DNA of 64,000 nt from Geodermatophilaceae bacterium URHB0062 (GTDB lineage Bacteria; Actinomycetota; Actinomycetes; Mycobacteriales; Geodermatophilaceae): NCBI GenBank assembly GCA_000620185.1, contig JHVO01000011.1, positions 124,001 to 188,000 on the forward strand, read 5' to 3'. Position 1 is the first letter of the stretch. The number at the start of each line of letters is the position of its first letter. A model generated the notes under the pieces. That model did not search any database. It was not told the DNA's origin and saw nothing but the letters and a program-made list of their open reading frames with translations. Both the position numbers and the translations under genes were made by a program. Below, piece after piece: positions 27,156 through 37,237 of the stretch.

Positions 27156-28461
27156 CCGCCGTCGCCGCGCCGAGCGTCCGGCGCGGGGACGGCGGGAGCC
27201 GCGGCCGGACCGCGGCGCCGGCTGGACCGGGCGGGAGTTCGAGGTGACGGTCGGCCCGGTCGCCCACGGCGGCCACTGCGTCGCCCGCCATGAGGGCCGG
27301 GTCGTCTTCGTGCGGCACACCCTGCCGGGCGAGCGGGTCGTCGTCCGGGTGACCGAGGACCGGCACCCGGGCTTCTGCCGCGCGGACGCCGTGCAGGTCC
27401 TCGAGGCGTCCCCGCACCGGGTGGAGCGCCCGTGCCCGTACAGCGGCCCGGGGAAGTGCGGTGGCTGCGACTGGCAGCACGTGACGCCCGTCGAGCAGCG
27501 CCGGCTCAAGGCGGCGGTCGTCCGCGAGCAGCTGGCGCGGCTGGCCGGGCTGCCCGACGTGGACGTCGAGGTGGAGGAGCTGCCCGGCGGGGCCCTCCGC
27601 TGGCGCTCGCGGGCGCGGTTCGCCGTCGACCGGTCGGGCGCGCCGGGCCTTCGCCGTCACCGCTCGCACGACGTCGTCGTCCTCGACGACTGCCCGATCA
27701 CCGCGGAGCCGGCCGCCCGGGCGGTGCTGTCGACCGCGTGGCCCGAGGCGGGTGCGGTCGACGTCTCGGTCGACGCGAACGGCGTCGTCACCACCACGCG
27801 CCTCGACCGCCGCGGCCGCCCGCAGGGCAGCTCGGTGCTGCGCCCCGGCAGCGACGTGCCCGACGAGCCGGCGGGACGGGCCGAGCGGAGGGCCGGCGGC
27901 CGCGACTGGGAGGTCGAGGGCACCGGTTTCTGGCAGGTGCATCCCGCGGCGGCCGATGCGCTGGTGGCCGCCGTCACCGGCTTCGCGCGGGCGGAGCCGG
28001 GGGAGACGGTGCTCGATCTCTACGCCGGCGCCGGGCTGTTCGGCGGCGCCGTGGCGCCGGCGGTCGGCGCGGAGGGCCGGGTCGTCTGCGTGGAGGCCGA
28101 CGAGGCCGCCTGCGCGGCCGCCGACGCCAACCTCACCGGCCTGCCGCAGGCCGAGGTGTGGCAGGGCGAGGTGGACGACGAGGGCCTCGCCGACCTGCTG
28201 GCCGAGCTCGACCGCGGGCCCGACGTCATCGTGCTGGACCCGCCGCGTGCCGGCGCCGGGGCGGCCGTCAGCCGGCGCATCGCGGCCACCGGCGCGCGGG
28301 CCGTCGTCTACGTCGCCTGCGATCCGGCGGCGCTGGCCCGCGACGTCGCGACCTTTCGGCAGGCCGGCTACCGCCTGGTCGCCCTGCGCGCGTTCGACGC
28401 CTTCCCGATGACCGCCCACGTCGAATGTGTCGCCCTGCTGGAGCCCCGGCCCGCGGACTGA
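27148..28461 (+). CDS. TrmA/RumA-type RNA 5-methyluridine methyltransferase
   Basis: The 437-residue SAM-dependent enzyme has a basic N-terminus and a TRAM domain (FEVTVGPVAHGGHCVARHEG). An iron-sulfur-type Cys set follows (CPYSGPGKCGGCDWQH), then the methyltransferase core. The core shows VLDLYAGAGLFGGAVAP, VIVLDPPRAGAG and the catalytic Cys motif VVYVACDPAALARDVATF, ending DAFPMTAHVECVALLE. It probably methylates uridine in tRNA or rRNA; the exact site is not deducible. It overlaps the transporter gene by 8 nt and is co-transcribed with it. Confidence 0.9.
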   Translation: MPDRRRRAERPARGRREPRPDRGAGWTGREFEVTVGPVAHGGHCVARHEGRVVFVRHTLPGERVVVRVTEDRHPGFCRADAVQVLEASPHRVERPCPYSGPGKCGGCDWQHVTPVEQRRLKAAVVREQLARLAGLPDVDVEVEELPGGALRWRSRARFAVDRSGAPGLRRHRSHDVVVLDDCPITAEPAARAVLSTAWPEAGAVDVSVDANGVVTTTRLDRRGRPQGSSVLRPGSDVPDEPAGRAERRAGGRDWEVEGTGFWQVHPAAADALVAAVTGFARAEPGETVLDLYAGAGLFGGAVAPAVGAEGRVVCVEADEAACAAADANLTGLPQAEVWQGEVDDEGLADLLAELDRGPDVIVLDPPRAGAGAAVSRRIAATGARAVVYVACDPAALARDVATFRQAGYRLVALRAFDAFPMTAHVECVALLEPRPAD

Positions 28462-28581
28462 CCGCCGGGTGCAGCGCGCCGGGCACCGCGAGCTGGGAGA
28501 ACCGCCGCGGCGAGCGCTGATCTCCCTCGGGCGGGGGAGGGCCCCGAGCCGATCCTGGGCGGAGTCTCTACCGTCGTCCCC

Positions 28582-29478
28582 ATGGCATCGGACCCGGCTC
28601 GCACGCGCCGGGCAACGATCCTGGCCGGCGTCGTGGTCGCCGCCGTGGTCGCGGTGCTGGTCCTCCTGGGCAACGGCCGCGAGCCCGCCGTCCGCGCGGC
28701 CGCGACCCAGCGGAGCGCCGCCGAGGCCACGAGCACCGCTCCCGGTCGGGGAGCGTCCGGCGCGGCCTCGCCGTCCGACGGCACGGGAACGCCGGCGGAG
28801 ACGACGTCCCCGGCCCCGACGGCCGGCCGGACGACCACGGAGCCACCGGCCGCGGGTGCGACCGCCGGTCCGACCCCGCGGGTGCTCGCCGGCAACGCGC
28901 CTCCCGACGGCGACGGGCGCCCCAGCGTCACGTTCATCGGCGACTCCTGGGCCGTCGGCGTGGGGGCCACCGGCCAGCGTGGCTACGCCGTCCTGACCGG
29001 GGAGCAGCTCGGCTGGACCTACGACGTGCTCGGCGTCAGCGGCAGCGGGTACACGCAGGGCGGCGCCGCGGGCATCACCTTCGGCCAGCGGATTGACGCG
29101 GCGGTCGCCACGGACGCCGACGTGATCGTCGTGCAGGGCAGCCTCAACGAGCGCAACAGCACGCCCTCGGCGCTCGCCGCGGCGGCGCGCACGACCCTCG
29201 AGCGGCTGCGCCGCGAGGCCGATCCCCACACGAAGGTCCTCGTCGTGGGCTCGACGTACGCACCCGGCACGCCGGACGGCACCATCGACTGGATCAACGA
29301 CGCCATCGCCGGCGCGGCCACGCAGGTCGGGCTGTCGTTCATCGACCCGACGGCCGAGCACTGGATCGACGCGACCGACCCCACGCTCTGGTTCGACGTC
29401 AACCACCCGGACGACGCGGGGTACCGGCTGGTGGCCGATCACCTGGCGCGGGAGCTGCGCGTCACGCTCGTCCGCTGA
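28582..29478 (+). CDS. Membrane-anchored or secreted SGNH/GDSL hydrolase
   Basis: The 298-residue protein has an N-terminal membrane helix (ILAGVVVAAVVAVLVLLG) and a Ser/Thr/Pro/Ala-rich linker (about 40-110). The SGNH domain follows, with block I VTFIGDSWAVGVGA, block III VVQGSLNERN (Asn) and block V DVNHPDDAGYRLVADHL (Asp/His). It is an extracytoplasmic esterase or deacetylase of unknown substrate. TACCGT at 28569-28574 ends 7 nt before the ATG with no ribosome-binding site, so it is probably leaderless. Confidence 0.85.
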   Translation: MASDPARTRRATILAGVVVAAVVAVLVLLGNGREPAVRAAATQRSAAEATSTAPGRGASGAASPSDGTGTPAETTSPAPTAGRTTTEPPAAGATAGPTPRVLAGNAPPDGDGRPSVTFIGDSWAVGVGATGQRGYAVLTGEQLGWTYDVLGVSGSGYTQGGAAGITFGQRIDAAVATDADVIVVQGSLNERNSTPSALAAAARTTLERLRREADPHTKVLVVGSTYAPGTPDGTIDWINDAIAGAATQVGLSFIDPTAEHWIDATDPTLWFDVNHPDDAGYRLVADHLARELRVTLVR

Positions 29479-29511
29479 CCTGCCGTCGAGGGCACCGGAT
29501 ACCGTCTCGGT

Positions 29512-29742
29512 GTGCCGACATGGGAATACGCATCGGTCATCACCGCCAACGACGCGGAGTCACAGCGCGCCGGGGTGAGCGTCAAGCTCCCCGGTGGAGA
29601 GTCGGAGCGACAGCAGGGTGACACCAGCTCCGTGCTCAACAAGCTCGGCGCGGAGGGCTGGGAACTGGTCAGCTACCACTCCAGCGGCGCGGGGACCTGG
29701 GGGTTCGAGCAGTTCTGGCTCAAGCGGCAGTCCGGCAACTGA
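29512..29742 (+). CDS. DUF4177 domain protein
   Basis: The 76-residue protein starts VPTWEYASVITANDAESQRA and ends with LNKLGAEGWELVSYHSS and FEQFWLKRQ. The GAEGWELV motif and length are those of DUF4177. The function is unknown. TACCGT at 29500-29505 lies 6 nt before the GTG, a leaderless arrangement. Confidence 0.85.
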   Translation: MPTWEYASVITANDAESQRAGVSVKLPGGESERQQGDTSSVLNKLGAEGWELVSYHSSGAGTWGFEQFWLKRQSGN

Positions 29743-29800
29743 CCTCGGCGCCGCCCCGCCATCGGAATGTCGCCGGGCCGATGTCACGGTTCGAACACAC

Positions 29801-30217
29801 GTGCGATTCCAGGTCGTGCGCGGAGGCGTGCGGCGGGAGACTGTGCTGGTGGATGGGACGGTGCCGCCCGGCTGGCCGGAGGAGGTGCGACCGCCCGGTG
29901 CCCCCGACTGGGAGCGGACCGCGGTCGCCTGGCTCTTCGACCTCTGCCCGCCCGACTACCGCGCCCACGAGGTGCTGCGCCGGTACCCGGCTCTTCTGGC
30001 CCGGTTCGCCGGTGACCACGTGTCGGCCGGGCTCGAGGCGGCCCGGAAGGGCTGGCGGACGGTCCGCGTCGAGCTCGCCGAGCAGTTGCCGGCCGATGCG
30101 ATCGAGGCCGCGATGACCGCCTACGAACGGGAGGGTGCGCGGCTGGCCGCCGCCGCCCGCGGTGTGGAGGCGGTGGCGGGCGCGCTGCGCGGCGAACGGT
30201 GGGTGCCCCGGCTATGA
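29801..30217 (+). CDS. Hypothetical protein, 138 aa
   Basis: The predicted protein reads VRFQVVRGGVRRETVLVDGT and later WERTAVAWLFDLCPPDYRAH, then a helical, Arg/Ala-rich C-terminus. It has no signal peptide or membrane segment, and I do not know the family. PDYRAHEVLRRYPALLARFA looks like a conserved helical segment. The GTG at 29801 is the best in-frame start, but no ribosome-binding site or -10 hexamer is clear. Codon-position bias supports coding. Confidence 0.6.
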   Translation: MRFQVVRGGVRRETVLVDGTVPPGWPEEVRPPGAPDWERTAVAWLFDLCPPDYRAHEVLRRYPALLARFAGDHVSAGLEAARKGWRTVRVELAEQLPADAIEAAMTAYEREGARLAAAARGVEAVAGALRGERWVPRL

Positions 30218-30370
30218 GTCGAGTGGCGCCAGGACGGCTGTGAGCGGACAGGGGCGTGAGCATCGCAGCGAGGAACGAGCGACGAGCGGAGCGCCCCGCG
30301 GAAGCGAACCGAGTGTGCTGTGACGTGCATCCAGGATCCGGTTCGACCGGAAGACAGGGGAAAGCGCAGC

Positions 30371-30376
30371 TACAGT
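30371..30376 (+). promoter_or_regulatory. Possible -10 element for dxs
   Basis: TACAGT is the best -10 match in the 211-bp gap upstream of dxs and would give a leader of about 45 nt. No clear -35 is present. The rest of the gap (30218-30370) is G+C-rich and contains GAGGAACGAGCGACGAGCGG, a simple repetitive motif. Confidence 0.4.
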
Positions 30377-30428
30377 GGTTCGGCGGCTGCCGGTCAGTCG
30401 CCGCCGACCGAGAGGACACCGCCGAGCC

Positions 30429-32366
30429 GTGCCGCTCCTGCGATCGCTCCGGGGCCCCGAGGACCTCCGGGCGCTCCCGTCCGAAGCCCTTCCCGCCCTC
30501 GCGGCGGAGATCCGCGACGCGCTGGTCACCAGCGTCGCCAAGACCGGCGGCCACCTCGGCCCCAACCTGGGCTGCGTCGAGCTGACGATCGCGCTGCATC
30601 GGGTGTTCGACTCCCCGCGCGAGCCGATCGTCTTCGACACCGGCCACCAGTCCTACGTGCACAAGATGCTGACCGGCCGGGTCGAGGGCTTCGAGCGGCT
30701 GCGCCAGCGCGGTGGTCTCTCCGGCTATCCGAGTCGCGCCGAGAGCGAGCACGACTGGGTCGAGAACAGCCACGCCTCGACGTCGCTGTCCTACGCCGAC
30801 GGGCTGGCCAAGGCCTACGCCGTCCGCGGCGACAAGCGTCCCGTCGTCGCCGTGATCGGCGACGGCGCCCTCACCGGTGGCATGGCCTGGGAGGCGCTGA
30901 ACAACATCGCCGCCGCCAAGGACCGGCCGGTGATCATCGTCGTCAACGACAACGGCCGGTCGTACTCGCCGACGATCGGCGGGGTGGCCGACGCACTGGC
31001 CACCCTGCGCCTGCGGCCCGGCTACGAGAACGCGCTGCTCGCCGTGCGACAGGCCCTGCACCGGGCGCCCGTCGTCGGCGAGGCGCTCTACGACGCGCTG
31101 CACGCGATCAAGAAGGGCCTCAAGGACGTCCTCTCGCCCCAGGGCATGTTCGAGGACCTCGGCCTGAAGTACGTCGGGCCGGTCGACGGCCACGACATCG
31201 AGGTGATGGAGTCCGCGCTGCGGCGGGCCCGTTCGTTCGGCGGCCCGGTCATCGTGCACGCCGTCACGACCAAGGGCTTCGGCTACCCGCCGGCCGAGAC
31301 CGACCAGATCGACGCCTGGCACGCGACCGGGGTGTTCGACCCCGACAGCGGCACCAGCGCCGCGGCCGCCCGTGACTGGACGTCGGCGTTCTCCGACGAG
31401 CTGGTGCGGATCGGGGCGGAGCGTGCCGACGTCGTGGCGATCACCGCGGCGATGCTGCACCCGACCGGCCTCGCCGCGTTCGGCGAACGGTTCCCGGAGC
31501 GGACGTTCGACGTGGGCATCGCCGAGCAGCACGCGCTGACCTCGGCGGCCGGCCTGGCGATGGCCGGCCTGCACCCGGTGGTCGCGGTCTACTCCACCTT
31601 CCTCAACCGCGCGTTCGACCAGCTGCTCATGGACGTCGCGCTGCACCGCCAGCCGGTGACCGTCGTCCTCGACCGGGCCGGGGTGACCGGCACCGACGGC
31701 GCCTCGCACAACGGCATGTGGGACATGTCGATCCTGTCCGTCGTCCCCGGGCTCCGACTGGCCGCCCCGCGCGACGAGTCGACGTTGCGGGAGGCCCTGC
31801 GCGAGTCGGTGGCGGTCACCGACGGGCCGACGGTCGTGCGGTTCCCCAAGGGCGTGCCCCCGGTCGACATCCCGTCGCTGGAGCGGCTCGGGTCGGTCGA
31901 CGTGCTGCGCCGGGGCACCCGGTCCGTGGGGGTCGGTGGGCGGGAGGCCGACGCGGTCCTGCTCGTCGCGGTCGGCGCGATGGTGCCCATGTGCCTCGCC
32001 GCCGCCGAGCGCGCCGCCGACCACGGCATCGAGGTGACGGTGGTCGATCCGCGGTGGGTGCTGCCGGTGGCGTCCGAGCTCGTCGACCTGGCGGCCGGGC
32101 ACCGGCTGGTGGTCACGGTCGAGGACGGCGGCCGCGCCGGCGGTGTCGGCACGACGCTGACCCAGGCGCTGCAGGACCGGCAGTGCGACGTGCCGGTGCG
32201 GGCGATGGGCCTGCCGCAGAAGTTCTTCGAGCACGGCAGCCGTGGCCAGGTGCTGGCCGACGCCGGCCTGACCGAGCAGGACGTCGCCCGCCGCATCGCC
32301 GAGTGGACGGCGGTGCTGAGCGACCGCGCCGAGCCGAACGTCGTGGCGCCCGTCGACAACGCATGA
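30429..32366 (+). CDS. dxs: 1-Deoxy-D-xylulose-5-phosphate synthase
   Basis: The 645-residue enzyme starts [20 protein letters not shown] and has all Dxs hallmarks. These are [34 protein letters not shown], the ThDP-binding [52 protein letters not shown] (catalytic Glu) and [12 protein letters not shown]. It condenses pyruvate and glyceraldehyde 3-phosphate to DXP for isoprenoids, thiamine and pyridoxal. GTG at 30429 fits homologue N-termini. Its stop overlaps the start of the thiamine-binding gene (ATGA). Confidence 0.96.
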   Translation: MPLLRSLRGPEDLRALPSEALPALAAEIRDALVTSVAKTGGHLGPNLGCVELTIALHRVFDSPREPIVFDTGHQSYVHKMLTGRVEGFERLRQRGGLSGYPSRAESEHDWVENSHASTSLSYADGLAKAYAVRGDKRPVVAVIGDGALTGGMAWEALNNIAAAKDRPVIIVVNDNGRSYSPTIGGVADALATLRLRPGYENALLAVRQALHRAPVVGEALYDALHAIKKGLKDVLSPQGMFEDLGLKYVGPVDGHDIEVMESALRRARSFGGPVIVHAVTTKGFGYPPAETDQIDAWHATGVFDPDSGTSAAAARDWTSAFSDELVRIGAERADVVAITAAMLHPTGLAAFGERFPERTFDVGIAEQHALTSAAGLAMAGLHPVVAVYSTFLNRAFDQLLMDVALHRQPVTVVLDRAGVTGTDGASHNGMWDMSILSVVPGLRLAAPRDESTLREALRESVAVTDGPTVVRFPKGVPPVDIPSLERLGSVDVLRRGTRSVGVGGREADAVLLVAVGAMVPMCLAAAERAADHGIEVTVVDPRWVLPVASELVDLAAGHRLVVTVEDGGRAGGVGTTLTQALQDRQCDVPVRAMGLPQKFFEHGSRGQVLADAGLTEQDVARRIAEWTAVLSDRAEPNVVAPVDNA

Positions 32367-32647
32367 CCGTCATCGCCGAGATCCAAGTGGCGCCGTCGCC
32401 GCCGGGGACCGCGGACGACCCCCACGCGCATGTCGAGGCGGCGATCGCCGTCATCCAGGCATCGGGGCTGCGCTACGAGGTGGGCGCGCTCGGCACCACG
32501 CTCGAGGGCGAGGCCGACGAGGTGTGGGCGACGCTGCGGGCGGCGCACGAGGCGATGATCGTGGCCGGCGCGACCGGCGGCCTGTCACACATCAAGGTCG
32601 CCTCGGTGAACCGCACGATCGAGAGCCTCACCCGCAAGTTCCGCTGA
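32363..32647 (+). CDS. Thiamine-binding (MTH1187/YkoF-like, DUF77) protein
   Basis: The 94-residue protein ([57 protein letters not shown]) belongs to the MTH1187 family. Members are small ferredoxin-fold oligomers, some of which bind thiamine or hydroxymethylpyrimidine. It is translationally coupled to dxs, a thiamine-diphosphate enzyme whose product is itself a thiamine precursor, which supports a role linked to thiamine supply. The mechanism is unknown. Confidence 0.85.
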   Translation: MTVIAEIQVAPSPPGTADDPHAHVEAAIAVIQASGLRYEVGALGTTLEGEADEVWATLRAAHEAMIVAGATGGLSHIKVASVNRTIESLTRKFR

Positions 32648-32670
32648 GGGCCGGGCAGCGGCCCGACGAA

Positions 32671-32717
32671 GTGCGCCGAGGCCCCGTTCCACGCGGTGGA
32701 ACGGGGCCTCGGCGCAC
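32671..32717. terminator. Perfect 22-bp inverted repeat, bidirectional terminator
   Basis: GTGCGCCGAGGCCCCGTTCC continues to AC (32671-32692) and pairs without mismatch with 32696-32717 around a 3-nt loop. It separates the end of the dxs operon from the end of the ABC transporter operon on the other strand. Confidence 0.8.
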
Positions 32718-32723
32718 ACGCTG

Positions 32724-33806
<1,083 letters not shown>

Positions 33807-33918
33807 CGTTGGTTCCTCTCCTTCACCGGCAGGCGCGCCGGACGACCCCTGGGGGGAATGGGTGTGTCCGTCCCGAGCCGATGACGGCGAGCGGGACGGC
33901 GGTTGTCCTGACCGGCCG

Positions 33919-34761
33919 TCAGCCCTTCACCGCGCCCGCGGTGAGGCCGGCGATGAAGTAGCGCTGGGCGAAGGTGAAGACCAGCAGGATCGGCACGAGG
34001 AGCAGCGCCGAGACCGCCATGAGCTGGCCCCACTCGATGGTGTGCGAACCGATGAGGGCCAGTACGCCCAGGGGGAGGGTGCGCTTGCTCGCGTCGGTGA
34101 GGAACACCAGCGAGTACATGAAGTCCTGCCAGGCCATGAAGAACACGTAGATCCCCACGGCCGCGACGCCGGGCTTGGCGAGCGGCACGATCACCCGCCA
34201 GTAGGCGCCGAACTCGCTCAGCCCGTCCAGCCGGGCGGCTTCCTCCAACTCCAGCGGAATGGCCATCAGGAAGCCCCGCAGCAGCCAGATGGCCACCGGC
34301 AGCGTGAAGGTCATGAAGGCGACCATCAGGCCGAATCGGCTGTTGAGCAGTCCCAGCGTGTCCGCTGCCCGGTACAGCGGCACCAGCAGCACGGCCTGCG
34401 GGAGCAGCTGTGACACCAGCACCCCGACGAGGATCGGCTTGCGGCCGCGGGTGCCGGTCCTGGTCAGGGTGAAGCAGGCGAGCAGCGAGAAGGCCAGGCA
34501 CATGACGGTGGTGCCGAGGCAGACGATCACGCTGTTGGCGAAGAACTGCAGGGTGTCGGGTGTGAGGACGTCCGCGTAGTTGGCGAACGTGAGCTCTGTC
34601 GGGAGGAACTTCGGCGGGCTGGCGAAGACCTCGCTGCGCGGCTTGAGCGACGTCGTGACCAGCCAGAAGATGGGGCCGAGGACGAAGACGGCCAGCGCCG
34701 CGGCGGCGACGTAGACGCCGGCCTGCCGGGTGGCTCTCCTGCGGGCGATGGTGGCCGACAT
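33919..34761 (-). CDS. Sugar ABC transporter permease (MalG type)
   Basis: The 280-residue protein has six membrane helices and the coupling EAA loop EEAARLDGLSEFGAYWRVIV that docks with the ATPase. SLKPRSEVFASPPKFLPTEL near the N-terminus is typical of MalG-group permeases. It starts with ATG at 34761, overlapping the stop of the MalF-type gene by 1 nt. Together they form the membrane channel of a CUT1-class carbohydrate importer. Confidence 0.93.
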   Translation of the reverse strand: MSATIARRRATRQAGVYVAAAALAVFVLGPIFWLVTTSLKPRSEVFASPPKFLPTELTFANYADVLTPDTLQFFANSVIVCLGTTVMCLAFSLLACFTLTRTGTRGRKPILVGVLVSQLLPQAVLLVPLYRAADTLGLLNSRFGLMVAFMTFTLPVAIWLLRGFLMAIPLELEEAARLDGLSEFGAYWRVIVPLAKPGVAAVGIYVFFMAWQDFMYSLVFLTDASKRTLPLGVLALIGSHTIEWGQLMAVSALLLVPILLVFTFAQRYFIAGLTAGAVKG

Positions 34762-35711
34762 CAGTCCAGCCCTCCCGACTTGTTGAGCTGTCGCAGGTAC
34801 ACGACGGTGAAGATGGACAGGAGCACGACCGAGATCACGCCGTAGGCACCGGCGACGCCGTAGCGCACGTTCTGGAACGCCTCCCGGTAGATGTAGGTCG
34901 GGAAGATCTCCGTCGACGTGCCCGGCCCGCCGGCCGTCATCACGTAGACGAGGTCGAAGTAGTTGAAGGTCCACACGGTGGTGAGGAGCACCGTCGTGCG
35001 GATGGTCGGCGCCATGGCGGGCAGCGTGACGTGGAGGAAGACCTGCCAGGCGTTGGCGCCGTCCGATCGTGCCGCCTCCCGCAGCTCGTTCGGCACGCCC
35101 TGGTAAGACGCCATGTACATGATCGTCGACAGCGGGAAGCCCTTCCAGATCGCCGCGATGATCACCGCCGCGAGCGCGGTACTGGCCTGGCCCAGCCAGG
35201 CGGGGTTGCCGTCCACCAGCCCCAGGCCGCCGGCCACGGCGTTCACCGGGCCGAGATACGGGTCGTAGAGCAGCTTCCAGAGAACGCCCGCGATGACGCC
35301 CGGCATGATCCACGGCAGGATCACCATGCTGCGCAGGACCAGCCGGCCCTTGAACTTCTGCGAGAGCAGGATCGCGCTGGCCAGGCCGAGGACGAACTGG
35401 GCCGCCACGACGGCGACGGTCCAGATCAGCGAGTTCTTCAGAACCGTGAGGAACGTGTCCGAGGTCAGGATGGCCTGGTAGTTCGCCAGGCCGGCCCAGT
35501 CCGGGTCGGGGTTGATGAACGAGCTCTTGGTGAAGCTCAGATAGACCGCGTTGGCCAGGGGATAGACGACCAGGGCGCCGAGCAGGGCGATCGGCGGGAC
35601 GATGCACAGCACCCGCAGTGCTGTCTGGCGGTGGTGTCGCCGCTTCTCTCTCGCGACGGCCTGGTCCGGGGCCTCACCGGGGGCGAGGCGCTCGGCTACG
35701 GAGATGCTCAC
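34761..35711 (-). CDS. Sugar ABC transporter permease (MalF type)
   Basis: The 316-residue protein has six membrane helices (LCIVPPIALLGALVVYPLAN first) and the EAA loop LREAARSDGANAWQVFLHVT. It pairs with the MalG-type subunit. The GTG at 35711 was chosen because GAGGAA lies 7 nt upstream; an in-frame ATG at 35738 would sit inside the stem-loop that follows the substrate-binding protein gene. The substrate cannot be read from the permease. Confidence 0.92.
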   Translation of the reverse strand: MSISVAERLAPGEAPDQAVAREKRRHHRQTALRVLCIVPPIALLGALVVYPLANAVYLSFTKSSFINPDPDWAGLANYQAILTSDTFLTVLKNSLIWTVAVVAAQFVLGLASAILLSQKFKGRLVLRSMVILPWIMPGVIAGVLWKLLYDPYLGPVNAVAGGLGLVDGNPAWLGQASTALAAVIIAAIWKGFPLSTIMYMASYQGVPNELREAARSDGANAWQVFLHVTLPAMAPTIRTTVLLTTVWTFNYFDLVYVMTAGGPGTSTEIFPTYIYREAFQNVRYGVAGAYGVISVVLLSIFTVVYLRQLNKSGGLD

Positions 35712-35733
35712 GTCGGCATTCCTCACGGTGGGG

Positions 35734-35770
35734 GGCATGCGTGCCCGGCGGACGGCCGGGCACGCATGCC
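35734..35770. promoter_or_regulatory. Perfect 16-bp stem-loop between binding-protein and permease genes
   Basis: GGCATGCGTGCCCGGC (35734-35749) pairs with GCCGGGCACGCATGCC (35755-35770) around a 5-nt loop. It begins 8 nt after the binding-protein stop. Such hairpins in ABC operons often stabilise the upstream mRNA or attenuate read-through, giving more binding protein than permease. Confidence 0.65.
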
Positions 35771-35777
35771 GGCCGGG

Positions 35778-37055
35778 CTAGCTGTTGCTGTCGATGACTT
35801 CCTGCATCTGATCCGAGGCGTCCTTCAACGTGGACTTCACGTCCGCGCCGCCGATGATGTCCTGCACGGCGGACTGCTGGATCTGCGAGAGCTGCGGGTA
35901 CACCGGCGATGCGGGACGGGGCCGTCCGCTCGCCAGGGCATCGAGGATCACCTCGGGCTGCTTCCGGTTGTCGTTCACGAACTTCTCGCCGGCCGACTGG
36001 AGGGCCGGGATCAGCGAGTTGACGGCCGCCTGGTTGTCCGGCTTGCTCAGCTCCTCGATCAGCTGGAAGGCCAGGTCGGAGTTGTCGCTCTTGGCATTCA
36101 CGGCCAGGTTCCAGCCACCGAGGGCCCCCACGAAGTCCTTCCCGTCCGGCGCCGGCGGCAGCGCGATCCGCCAGTCGAACTTCGCCGCGGTCTTCATGGT
36201 GTCCTGCTGCCACGAGCCGTCGAGGATCATGGCCGCCTTGCCGGCGGTGAACTGGTTGACGACATCCTGCTCGCACGCGCCCGCCGAGCCGTTGGGGGAG
36301 TAGTCCAGCAGGCCCTGGTACTGCTCGTACGCCTCCACGTTCTCCGGGGAGTCGAAGGCGGCGTCACCGTTGGCGTCGAGGATCTCGCCGCCGTTGGAGA
36401 AGATCAGCGAGTCGGTCATGACCGACGAGCTCTCGTCCTTGCATCCGATGAGCCCCATACCGAAGGAGTTCGGCGGGTTGTTGAGCTTCTTGGCCGCGTC
36501 GTTCCACTCCGACCAGGTCGTCGGCGGCTTGTCCGGGTCGAGCCCGGCGGCCTTGAACAGGTCGGCGTTGTAGTACATCTCTTCCCAGACGTCGAAGTTC
36601 AGGGGCACGCCCCACGTCTTGTCCTGGTACTGGTTGGACTCCCAGGCGCCCTTGAAGAAGTCGTCCTGCTTGATGACGTCGGAGCCCTTGATCTGGTCGT
36701 CGAGCGGCTGGATCAGGCCGGCGGCGGCGAACTCGGGCGTCCACACCTCATCGAGCGTCATGACGTCCGGGCCGGTGCCGCCCTTCATGGCGACGAGCAT
36801 CTTGTCGCGGTACTGCGCAAACGGGAACGTCTCCACCTTGACGGTGTAGCCGGGGTGCTCCTTCTCGAACTGCTTGACGACGGTGGCGTACCCCTGCGCG
36901 ATGTCCTTGGCCGACTGCTCCTGGTCCCAGATCGTGATGACCTTCGAGCCGCCGCTGCTGGAACCCGAGCCGGAATCGCCGCCGCAACCGGTCATGACGC
37001 TCACGCACGCCAGTGCGGCCGCCCCTATGAGCGCGGGGCGCTTGAACCTGGTCAC
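35778..37055 (-). CDS. Sugar ABC transporter substrate-binding lipoprotein
   Basis: The 425-residue protein has a lipoprotein signal (LIGAAALACVSVMTGCGG, Cys at about 24) and a Gly/Ser linker. A family 1 solute-binding fold follows: ITIWDQEQSAKDIAQGYATV, FPFAQYRDKMLVAMKGGTGP and VGALGGWNLAVNAKSDNSD. It captures a carbohydrate outside the membrane and delivers it to the MalF/MalG permeases. GTG at 37055 is preferred, with GGAGGG 4 nt upstream. A LacI-type operator and promoter lie just upstream (37100-37144). Confidence 0.92.
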   Translation of the reverse strand: MTRFKRPALIGAAALACVSVMTGCGGDSGSGSSSGGSKVITIWDQEQSAKDIAQGYATVVKQFEKEHPGYTVKVETFPFAQYRDKMLVAMKGGTGPDVMTLDEVWTPEFAAAGLIQPLDDQIKGSDVIKQDDFFKGAWESNQYQDKTWGVPLNFDVWEEMYYNADLFKAAGLDPDKPPTTWSEWNDAAKKLNNPPNSFGMGLIGCKDESSSVMTDSLIFSNGGEILDANGDAAFDSPENVEAYEQYQGLLDYSPNGSAGACEQDVVNQFTAGKAAMILDGSWQQDTMKTAAKFDWRIALPPAPDGKDFVGALGGWNLAVNAKSDNSDLAFQLIEELSKPDNQAAVNSLIPALQSAGEKFVNDNRKQPEVILDALASGRPRPASPVYPQLSQIQQSAVQDIIGGADVKSTLKDASDQMQEVIDSNS

Positions 37056-37099
37056 TAGACCCTCCACTTACTGCTTGGACCCCGAGGACGGCGTCAGCG

Positions 37100-37114
37100 G
37101 GGAAACGATTTCCC
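37100..37114 (-). promoter_or_regulatory. LacI-family operator for the transporter operon
   Basis: The site reads GGGAAACGATTTCCC on the plus strand: 6-bp inverted arms around a CGA centre. The core GAAACGATTTCC differs at one base from GAAACGTTTTCC at the other island promoter (complement of 39384-39395). It lies just downstream of the -10, an ideal place for repression. Confidence 0.75.
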
Positions 37115-37115
37115 A

Positions 37116-37144
37116 ATCGTGCCCATGGCCCGGTTCCGTGTCAA
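37116..37144 (-). promoter_or_regulatory. Promoter of the transporter operon
   Basis: On the minus strand TTGACA (complement of 37139-37144), a 17-nt spacer and CACGAT (complement of 37116-37121) form a near-consensus housekeeping promoter. The operator at 37100-37114 begins immediately after the -10. Confidence 0.7.
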
Positions 37145-37237
37145 GACCCAACTGTGAGCGCCGTCTCGGCGCGCCCGGAGCCCGTGGCACGCGCCCGTGG
37201 CCAGGGCGGCCGGGGAGCGCGCCAGAGGGCGGTGCGG

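Noticed and set aside
24330-27509. Very long minus-strand open frame of more than 1000 codons opposite the APC transporter and methyltransferase genes
   Set aside because: It is rich in Arg, Gly, Asp and His, has no domain motif, and mirrors the third-position G+C bias of the genuine plus-strand genes. Similar antisense frames occur opposite most genes here.
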